Shown: piece by piece, positions 6,555-11,953 of the stretch
Layout of the letters: each line of letters starts with the position of its first letter
How positions within the stretch are numbered: position 1 is the first letter of the stretch
Origin: Chloroflexota bacterium
GTDB taxonomy: Bacteria; Chloroflexota; Dehalococcoidia; Lucifugimonadales; UBA1127
Direction of reading: 5' to 3'
Assembly (NCBI GenBank): GCA_028873745.1
Contig: JAPPNT010000129.1
Coordinates: 5,179-17,131, forward strand
Length of the DNA stretch: 11,953 nt
Position numbers and translations under genes: made by a program
The notes under the pieces: model-generated
What the model was told of the DNA's origin: nothing
What the model saw: only the letters and a program-made list of their open reading frames with translations
Databases searched by the model: none

Positions 6555-8261
6555 TTGTACTCACATGACGTTCTGGTGCTCGGCGCGGGGCTGGCCGGCA
6601 TGCGCGCGGCGCTGGAGGCCGCCCGCTCCGGCGCCAACGTCGCCATGCTCTCCAAGGTCTATCCCGTCCGCAGCCACTCCAACGCCGCCCAGGGCGGCAT
6701 CAACGCCGCCCTCACCGACCGCGGCGACGACTGGCATGAGCACGCCTACGACACGGTCAAGGGCAGCGACTTCCTCGGCGACCAGGACGCCATCGAGGTC
6801 ATGTGCCGAGAGGCCGGCCAGGAGCTCATCAACCTGGAGCACATGGGCGTCATCTTCAACCGCGACGACGAGGGTCGCCTCGGTACCCGCGCCTTCGGCG
6901 GGCAGCGGCGCGCCCGGACGTTCTTCGTCGCCGACATCACCGGCCAGGCCATCCTGCACGTGATGTACGAGCAGATCCTCAAGTACAACGTCCGCGTCTA
7001 CGACGAGTGGTACGCGACCACCCTCATCACCGACCACGGCCGCTGCGGCGGTGTCGTCGCGATGGAGATGCGCACCGGCGAGGTCCATGCGATCCGAGCC
7101 AAGGCGACCATCCTCGCGACCGGCGGCCTCGGCCGCGTCTTCGAGCCCTCCACCAACGCGCTCATCTGCACCGGCGACGGCATGGCGCTGGCCTACCGCG
7201 CCGGCGCGCCGCTCATGGACATGGAGATGGTGCAGTACCACCCCACCACGTTGAAGGGCTCCGGCGTGCTCCTCAGCGAGGGCGCCCGCGGCGAGGGCGC
7301 GTACCTCATCAACAGCCGCGGCGAGCGGTTCATGGAGCGCTACGCCCCCAACATGATGGAGCTCGCCTCCCGCGACGTCGTGTCCCGCGCCGAGATCACG
7401 GAGATCAACGAGGGCAACGACATCGACGGCTGCGTGCTGCTCGACTGCCGCCACTTGGGCAGGGCGAAGATCATGGAGCGGCTCATGTACATCCACGAGG
7501 TCGCGATGGACCTCGTGGGCGTCGACATAACCAAGGACCCGGTGCCCATCAGGCCCGGCGTGCACTACCAGATGGGCGGCATCAAGACCGACGTCGACGG
7601 CCGCTGCTGGGACCCGGCGGGCAACTGGAAGGGCGTCGAGGGCCTCTTCGCGGCGGGCGAGACCGCCTGCGTCAGCGTCCATGGCGGCAACCGGCTTGGC
7701 GCAAACTCGCTGCTGGACACCGTCATCTTCGGGCGTCGCAGCGCGGAGGCCGCGATGGACTTCGCGGGCGCCAACGGCCATCTGGAGTTCTCGGAGGACA
7801 CCTGGGTCGGCGGCGAGAAGGCCTCCATGCAGGCGCTGCTGGACAACAACGGCGGCGGCGACCTCGTCGCCAAGCTGCGGTTGGACATGGCGACGGCCAT
7901 GGACGAGGGCCTCGGCGTCTACCGCACTGAGGAGGGCATGCAGCAGGCGCTGAACGCCGTCCGCGGCATGAAGGGCCGCTTCAAGGACGTGATCGTCCAG
8001 GACAAGGGCAAGGCATTCAACACGAACCTCATCTTCGCGCTGGAGCTCGGCTGCATGCTGGACTGCGCGGAGGCAATCGCGGTGGGAGGCATCGAGCGCA
8101 AGGAGAGCCGCGGCGCGCACAGCCGCCTCGACTACGCCGCCCGCGACGACGAGAACTGGCTCAAGCACATCCTGCTGTACCAGGGGCCCGGTGACCAGAT
8201 CACGAAGGAGTACGTGCCCATCGTGATCACCCAGTGGCAGCCGGAGGAGAGGAAGTACTGA
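6555..8261 (+). CDS. sdhA: Succinate dehydrogenase/fumarate reductase flavoprotein subunit
   Basis: This is the FAD-containing catalytic subunit that interconverts succinate and fumarate, 568 residues from the chosen start, normal for the family. Visible parts are the dinucleotide fold DVLVLGAGLAGMRAAL (5-20), RSHSNAAQGGINAAL with H41 as the residue expected to bind FAD covalently, HPTTLKGSGVLLSEGARGEG in the capping region, ASRDVVSRA, HYQMGGIKTD and the C-terminal FAD segment VHGGNRLGANSLLDTVIFGR. The start is a TTG at 6555 with AAGGGG 7 nt upstream; it gives MYSHDVLVLG, directly before the nucleotide-binding fold, and fits the promoter. The frame extends to a GTG at 6423, but that part is Arg/Pro-rich, lies on the transcript start and has no hydrophobic signal segment. 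The protein should be cytoplasmic. Its stop overlaps the sdhB start by one base. Confidence 0.95.
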   Translation: MYSHDVLVLGAGLAGMRAALEAARSGANVAMLSKVYPVRSHSNAAQGGINAALTDRGDDWHEHAYDTVKGSDFLGDQDAIEVMCREAGQELINLEHMGVIFNRDDEGRLGTRAFGGQRRARTFFVADITGQAILHVMYEQILKYNVRVYDEWYATTLITDHGRCGGVVAMEMRTGEVHAIRAKATILATGGLGRVFEPSTNALICTGDGMALAYRAGAPLMDMEMVQYHPTTLKGSGVLLSEGARGEGAYLINSRGERFMERYAPNMMELASRDVVSRAEITEINEGNDIDGCVLLDCRHLGRAKIMERLMYIHEVAMDLVGVDITKDPVPIRPGVHYQMGGIKTDVDGRCWDPAGNWKGVEGLFAAGETACVSVHGGNRLGANSLLDTVIFGRRSAEAAMDFAGANGHLEFSEDTWVGGEKASMQALLDNNGGGDLVAKLRLDMATAMDEGLGVYRTEEGMQQALNAVRGMKGRFKDVIVQDKGKAFNTNLIFALELGCMLDCAEAIAVGGIERKESRGAHSRLDYAARDDENWLKHILLYQGPGDQITKEYVPIVITQWQPEERKY

Positions 8262-9247
8262 TGCAGGCAAAGGTCAACGTCCGGCGCTTCAACCCGGACG
8301 AGGAACGGCCCAAGTCCTACACGCAGCAGTTCGACGTGGAGGTGGAGGAGCACTTCACCGTCCTGGACACGCTCATCAAGGTCCGCGAGGAGATCGACGG
8401 CTCGCTGGCCCTGCGCTGCTCGTGCCGGGCGGCCATCTGCGGCTCCTGCGCCATGCGCGTCAACGGCCACGCCGTCCTCGCCTGCAAGGCCCGCGTCTCC
8501 CAGCACCTCTCGGACGACGGCCAGGTCACCGTCGAGCCCGCCGGCAACCAGCCGGTCATCAAGGACCTCGTCGTGGACCTGGAGCCCTTCTGGGACAAGC
8601 TCCGCGCCGTCGAGCCGTACCTGCAGCCCGCCATGCCGGAGCCGGAGGCCGAGTACCTGGCTCCCAACGAGGTCATGCTGCACCTGGTCGACGTGATGGG
8701 CTGCATCATGTGCGGCGCCTGCGTCTCCGACTGTACGGTGCTGGAGGTCGACCCGAACTTCCTCGGCCCGGCGGCCCTCGCCAAGGCCTACCGCTTCGTG
8801 GCGGACACCCGCGACGAGGAGGACACGAAGCGCCTCGGCATATACAACGCCTATGGCGGCATCTGGGACTGCACCCGCTGCGGCGAGTGCGTGCAGGCGT
8901 GCCCCAAGGGCGTCGCGCCCATGGACCGCATCATGGCGTTGCGGGAGAAGGCCGTCGAGTCCGGCACGCCGCCCGGCAGCTACGAGGGCGCGCAGTACGG
9001 CTACCGCCACTCCGTCGCCTTCGAGGAGATCATCACGCACAAGGGCCGGCTGGAGGAGACCCAGCTTGTCGTGAAGACGCTGGGCATGTTCAACCTGCCC
9101 AAGCTGCTGGGTATGGCGCCCATGGCCCTGTCCGCGATGTTCCGGCGCAAGATGCCGCCCCCCATCACCAGGGCGGCCCCCGGCGTGGGACAGGTCCGCC
9201 GCCTGGCGAACCGCATCAGGTGGAATCGTCTGAGCAAGGTCGAGTAG
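8261..9247 (+). CDS. sdhB: Succinate dehydrogenase/fumarate reductase iron-sulfur subunit, extended type with all-cysteine third cluster site
   Basis: This 328-residue subunit carries electrons from the SdhA flavin to the quinone side. The N-terminal ferredoxin domain binds a [2Fe-2S] cluster through C55, C60, C63 and C75 (C53 is extra). The C-terminal domain has C148-x2-C151-x2-C154-x3-C158 and C204-x2-C207-x2-C210-x3-C214-P. In classical enzymes the residue at the C207 position is not cysteine (Val207 in E. coli FrdB) and the site binds [3Fe-4S]; here a [4Fe-4S] cluster is expected, as in the archaeal and type-E enzymes. After about residue 235 there is an extra ~90-residue tail, which lengthens it well beyond the usual ~240 residues. 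The ATG at 8261 is preceded by GGAGGAGAGG (8243-8252); an in-frame upstream start at 8234 is less likely. Confidence 0.94.
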   Translation: MQAKVNVRRFNPDEERPKSYTQQFDVEVEEHFTVLDTLIKVREEIDGSLALRCSCRAAICGSCAMRVNGHAVLACKARVSQHLSDDGQVTVEPAGNQPVIKDLVVDLEPFWDKLRAVEPYLQPAMPEPEAEYLAPNEVMLHLVDVMGCIMCGACVSDCTVLEVDPNFLGPAALAKAYRFVADTRDEEDTKRLGIYNAYGGIWDCTRCGECVQACPKGVAPMDRIMALREKAVESGTPPGSYEGAQYGYRHSVAFEEIITHKGRLEETQLVVKTLGMFNLPKLLGMAPMALSAMFRRKMPPPITRAAPGVGQVRRLANRIRWNRLSKVE

Positions 9248-9266
9248 GCCTGCTCATCACAACCCC

Positions 9267-9275
9267 AAAGGAGGG
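9267..9275 (+). promoter_or_regulatory. Strong Shine-Dalgarno that decides the sdhE start
   Basis: AAAGGAGGG is a near-perfect match to the anti-Shine-Dalgarno, with its GGAGG core ending 5 nt before GTG 9280. It is the only good ribosome binding site in the sdhB-sdhE gap and fixes the start at MRYAFFPGC, which matches the usual start of HdrB-like proteins. Confidence 0.8.
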
Positions 9276-9279
9276 CAAG

Positions 9280-10161
9280 GTGCGATACGCGTTCTTCCCC
9301 GGCTGCGTCTCGAGAGGGGGCGCTCCCGAGCTCTACCAGTCGACGATGGCCGTCGCCGACCGCATCGGCATCGAGCTGGAGGAGATCGAGGGCTGGTCCT
9401 GCACGGGCGCCGGGGCGCTGCAGGAGAGCAACCCGTTGCTGGGCGACACGCTGAACGCCCGCAACTTCGCGCTGGCGCAGCGCATGGGCCTGCCCATCAT
9501 GACCATCTGCAGCACCTGCCAGGGCGTCATGGCCCAGGCCAGGGTGCGGCTGGAGGACGACGAGTACCGGGCGCAGATCAACGGACTGCTGGCCGAGGAG
9601 GGCCTGGAGTACACGGGCGGCATCCAGGTCAAGCACATGCTCTGGATCATGGTGGAGGACATCGGCCTCGACCGCATCAAGTCGATGGCCGTCCGGTCCC
9701 TCGACGGCGTCTTCCTCGCGCCCTTCTACGGCTGCTACATCGTGCGGCCCTCGGCGGCGCTGGAGTACGACGAGTTCCCGCAGCGCAAGATCGCGCTGGA
9801 GCTCGTCATCGAGGCTCTCGGCGCCACGCCTGTCGACAATGACGGCAAGACGCGTTGCTGCGGCTTCCCCATCCTGACAATCAACGAGCGCAACTCGCTG
9901 GCGATGGTCGCCAAGCACACGGCCGAGGCCCAGGACCTGGGCGCGGACGCGATGGTGACGCCCTGCCCGCTCTGCCACCTGAACCTGGACGGCTTCCAGT
10001 CGAAGGCGGCCCGGCAGGTGGGCAGGCAGATCAACGTGCCCATCCTGCACCTGCCGCAGCTCATCGGCGCGGCCCTCGGGCTGGACGGCCCGACGCTCGG
10101 CCTGAACCGCCACATCGTCTCATCCTTTGACGTCGCCCTGAAGATGGGCCTCCGGGTCTAG
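9280..10161 (+). CDS. sdhE: CCG-domain (HdrB-like) subunit of succinate dehydrogenase/fumarate reductase
   Basis: This 293-residue protein resembles heterodisulfide reductase subunit B and the SdhE/MfrE subunit of type-E succinate:quinone oxidoreductases (not the unrelated flavinylation factor also called SdhE). It has two CCG domains. The second is complete: C152, C193-C194, C229 and C232. In the first, C9, C41, C77 and C80 are present, but the first residue of the CC pair is Ser40 (GWSCTGAG). In HdrB such motifs bind non-cubane [4Fe-4S] clusters. Here the protein probably takes electrons from SdhB and passes them to quinone, replacing heme-bearing anchors. There is no membrane helix. The start is a GTG at 9280 with AAAGGAGGG (9267-9275) just upstream; the same frame is open farther left but overlaps sdhB. 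It follows sdhB by 32 nt, in one operon. Confidence 0.9.
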   Translation: MRYAFFPGCVSRGGAPELYQSTMAVADRIGIELEEIEGWSCTGAGALQESNPLLGDTLNARNFALAQRMGLPIMTICSTCQGVMAQARVRLEDDEYRAQINGLLAEEGLEYTGGIQVKHMLWIMVEDIGLDRIKSMAVRSLDGVFLAPFYGCYIVRPSAALEYDEFPQRKIALELVIEALGATPVDNDGKTRCCGFPILTINERNSLAMVAKHTAEAQDLGADAMVTPCPLCHLNLDGFQSKAARQVGRQINVPILHLPQLIGAALGLDGPTLGLNRHIVSSFDVALKMGLRV

Positions 10162-10179
10162 GCCCCGCGGACCGATTGC

Positions 10180-11025
10180 ATGATTGAGATTGGCATAGAC
10201 CCCAACATTTTTGAGGCCGGCGGCATCATCCTGAGCTGGCACGGGCTCTTCAGCGTCATCGCCGTGGCCGTTGCCGTGTGGCTGACGACGAAGCTCGCGC
10301 CCCGGAACGGGATCTCGGCCGACGACGTGCTCTCCGTGGCCGTGTGGGCCATCATCGGCGGCGTCATCGGCGCGCGGCTGCTCCACATAGTCGACAAGCT
10401 GGACTACTACACGGCCAACCCGCTGGACATCTTCGCAATCTGGTCGGGCGGCATCGCAGTGTGGGGCGGCGTGCTCGGCGGATTGCTCGGCGGCTGGATC
10501 TACGCGTCACGGGCGGGCATCGTGCGCGGCCGACTCGCCGACGTCACCGCGCCCGGCCTGCTGCTCGCCATGGCCATCGGCCGCATCGGCGACATCATCA
10601 ACGGCGAGCACCTCTCACACCAGACGGACCTGCCGTGGGGCTTCGTGTATACGCACCCCGGCAGCCTCTCCTTCGGTCGAGGCGCAACGCACCCCGCTGT
10701 CGTGTACGAGATGATGCTGGATCTCGTGGTCGTCGGCCTCGCGATGTGGGTGCTGCCCAAGTACCTGCGGCCGGACGGGATGGTCTTCGCGGCGTCGCTG
10801 CTCCTCTACGCCTTCGGGCGCTTCTTCATCCTCATCCTGCACGACTACAACACTTGGTTCTGGAGCATGAGTGAGGCGCAGATCGTGTCGCTGGCGGTGG
10901 TGCTCGTCACGCTGCCGCTGCTGGTGTGGAAGGGCCGGTTCGGCAACTTCGGCGCGCCGGAGCCCGTCGGCCCCGTGCCGGACACGCGCCGCCCGCGCGC
11001 GGAGCGAAGGCGCCGGGGACGGTAG
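10180..11025 (+). CDS. lgt: Prolipoprotein diacylglyceryl transferase
   Basis: Lgt moves the diacylglyceryl group of phosphatidylglycerol onto the lipobox cysteine of prelipoproteins in the cytoplasmic membrane. This copy has 281 residues and about seven hydrophobic segments. Recognisable parts are GARLLHIVDKLDYY (64-77), the GGIAVWGGVLGGLLGG turn (90-105), the signature region GRIGDIINGEHLS (134-146) with R135, N141 and E143, HPAVVYEMM (171-179) and AFGRFFIL with R214. Compared with E. coli, the His103 position in HGGLIG is Trp95, the usually invariant Asn146 of GRxGN is Asp138, and Gly154 is Ser146. The C-terminal ~30 residues are a basic tail rich in Arg and Pro, expected in the cytoplasm. 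It starts 18 nt after sdhE with no clear ribosome binding site, so it probably rides on the sdh transcript, although the function is unrelated. Confidence 0.92.
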   Translation: MIEIGIDPNIFEAGGIILSWHGLFSVIAVAVAVWLTTKLAPRNGISADDVLSVAVWAIIGGVIGARLLHIVDKLDYYTANPLDIFAIWSGGIAVWGGVLGGLLGGWIYASRAGIVRGRLADVTAPGLLLAMAIGRIGDIINGEHLSHQTDLPWGFVYTHPGSLSFGRGATHPAVVYEMMLDLVVVGLAMWVLPKYLRPDGMVFAASLLLYAFGRFFILILHDYNTWFWSMSEAQIVSLAVVLVTLPLLVWKGRFGNFGAPEPVGPVPDTRRPRAERRRRGR

Positions 11026-11056
11026 GGGCATAGCAGCACTACAGTCCGAAATCCCG

Positions 11057-11497
11057 CTACGGTGTGGTCCCAACCTCGCGCGTCATGTCCGCCTCGTGCA
11101 CGTCGAACGCCAACACGTCGTTGCGGACATCACAGACCATGCGCCAGTGCCGGATGACGTCCATGCCGAGGAGTGAGGGAAGCCAACGGTTGTGGTCGAG
11201 TGGCGGGGCGATGTCAATTTGCTGGAGATAGGTCACTACCTGAAGCCCGTGCTCAAAGGAAATCACGGCTTCTTCGGCAAAGTCCCTTTGTCTGCCACCG
11301 ATGCCCAGGGCCCCAGTGCCTTCATTCAGGAGCCCAAAATCCAGACCCATCCTGAGCGAGTCTGTTGGGTGGAGCGTAGTAGATGTGCAGCCGGTATCCA
11401 CAAGAAAGTCACCCGGAGCATGGAGCTGAGACGCGGGAGATAGACTGTGCCCTTGAGGAAAGGATGCCCCTGGAAGGGCCAATCTTGGCTGAACCAT
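11057..11497 (-). CDS. Retropepsin-like aspartyl protease domain protein, possibly frameshifted near the N-terminus
   Basis: This frame encodes 146 residues with FLVDTGCTSTTLHPTDS (32-48), the D-T-G active-site motif of retropepsin-like aspartyl proteases, then LGIGGRQR and a C-terminal LLGMDVIRHWRMVCDVRNDVLAFDV, which matches the usual LLGxDxL closing strand. A single D-T-G per chain means it would act as a dimer. The first ~30 residues (QPRLALPGASFPQGHS...) look unlike a protease, whereas the overlapping frame starting at ATG 11508 reads GHPFLKGTVYLPRL, which looks like the expected first strands. I therefore suspect one missing base around 11410-11430. The gene follows a small acidic protein gene by 14 bp on the same strand, converges on lgt, and lies in DNA of lower GC content. 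Substrate unknown. Confidence 0.7.
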   Translation of the reverse strand: MVQPRLALPGASFPQGHSLSPASQLHAPGDFLVDTGCTSTTLHPTDSLRMGLDFGLLNEGTGALGIGGRQRDFAEEAVISFEHGLQVVTYLQQIDIAPPLDHNRWLPSLLGMDVIRHWRMVCDVRNDVLAFDVHEADMTREVGTTP

Positions 11498-11511
11498 CCG
11501 GTAGGCATGTC

Positions 11512-11778
11512 CTAGAGTTTGAGCTTGGGCGGATTTGGGTCGAGGTAACGGATTACGGCACTGGAGCGCGGCAGTCCTTGGACGTCCAACTCAGCAACGA
11601 GCGCTTCCAGAGAATCGGCAAAGACCCAAACATCGTCTTCCGCCAACGCTACCCATTGGTGAGGATGCTCTGAGATACACTCAGCATGCTGGGAAGAAAT
11701 GAGTTTACTGCGGCGATCATAGTCGGCATCGCCCGCAATCAATCTCTGAAATTCGGCCATGTTTATCGAATCGCTCAT
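11512..11778 (-). CDS. Small acidic protein, DUF5678-like, unknown function
   Basis: This 88-residue protein is not assigned with certainty. Its central part, HPHQWVALAEDDVWVFADSL, followed by EALVAELDVQGL and a beta-like RSSAVIRYLDPNPPKL, resembles the pattern of small proteins annotated DUF5678 (a WVAL strand, an acidic turn, then a helix with Leu/Glu). The N-terminal half (SINMAEFQRLIAGDADYDRRSKLI) is probably helical. The start at 11778 is preferred because GAGGG lies 7 nt upstream; an in-frame ATG at 11811 would add 11 residues without a better site. The stop is 14 bp before the protease frame, so the two probably form a transcription unit. The protein could be a partner, inhibitor or substrate of the protease; nothing in the sequence decides this. 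Confidence 0.65.
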   Translation of the reverse strand: MSDSINMAEFQRLIAGDADYDRRSKLISSQHAECISEHPHQWVALAEDDVWVFADSLEALVAELDVQGLPRSSAVIRYLDPNPPKLKL

Positions 11779-11855
11779 CAATACGCCCTCGGCAATTGAG
11801 TCGTAGAACACAGTGTATAACAGAAGCCAACGGGATGGTACATGCCAAAAAAGCC
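11779..11855. other. Upstream region of the small-protein/protease pair
   Basis: On the minus strand this stretch holds CTGTTATACA (11826-11817), which could be an extended -10 box (TG-T-TATACA), with no convincing -35. The ribosome binding site GAGGG of the small protein is also here. I see no other gene. Confidence 0.25.
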
Positions 11856-11953
11856 AGAGGGGCCGGGCGGGCCGCCGAGGGGGCCCCCCCCGCGGGGGCG
11901 GGGTGGGCGCGAGGGGGGGGGGGGCCGCGCCCGGGGGGCCAAGCCCGCGCTGG
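11856..11953. other. Low-complexity G/C tract, probable artefact at a contig end
   Basis: From 11861 to 11940 only three of 80 bases are A or T (11878, 11904, 11912), with a run of 12 G at 11913-11924 and several 5-8 base G or C runs. The adjacent DNA is about half G+C. It ends the window without any coding or structural logic, as expected of error-rich read ends. Confidence 0.7.

Noticed and set aside
6561..8270. A 569-residue open frame on the minus strand covering nearly all of sdhA
   Set aside because: It is a shadow of high-GC codon bias; the product is a repetitive Ala/Val/Asp/Arg/His composition with no domain, while the + frame is unmistakably SdhA.
11842..11953. Start of a gene reading MPKKPEGPGG on the + strand
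   Set aside because: Almost all of it lies in the low-complexity G/C tract; the Gly/Pro/Arg product is a consequence of base composition.

Overview
The window is a GC-rich bacterial chromosome segment carrying mostly core metabolism. I think it comes from a Chloroflexota genome, perhaps of the Dehalococcoidia/SAR202 type. That is an inference from the gene mix: nuoLMN followed by an NAD kinase, an anchor-less succinate dehydrogenase/fumarate reductase with an HdrB-like third subunit, an F420-type (Ddn-family) reductase, and an Lgt with a divergent signature. No rRNA or tRNA gene is visible to settle it.

Region 1 (1-3550, + strand) is the distal end of a complex I operon: the C-terminus of nuoL, then complete nuoM and nuoN, the last two overlapping by 4 bp. 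These are the proton-pumping membrane subunits of NADH:quinone oxidoreductase. A short perfect hairpin of a dispersed-repeat type and a TATAAT box follow. Region 2 (3667-5104, +) is a two-gene unit in which an NAD kinase overlaps an ADP-ribose-pyrophosphatase-like Nudix hydrolase by 11 bp.

Region 3 (5153-6311, - strand) holds a VapBC-type toxin-antitoxin pair, with a promoter that implies a leaderless antitoxin mRNA, and upstream of it a Ddn-family reductase gene. Region 4 (6389-11025, +) starts with a well-formed promoter and a leader of about 130 nt, followed by sdhA, sdhB, a CCG-domain sdhE and lgt. SdhB has an extra cysteine (C207) at the third iron-sulfur site, and SdhE has a Ser in place of one cysteine of its first CCG motif. 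No membrane anchor gene is present. The set resembles the type-E (SdhABE) enzymes and links chemically to complex I through the quinone pool.

Region 5 (11026-11830, - strand) is visibly less GC-rich. It holds a small acidic protein and a retropepsin-like aspartyl protease that looks frameshifted near its N-terminus. The last ~100 bases are an almost pure G/C low-complexity tract, most likely a sequencing or assembly artefact at a contig end.
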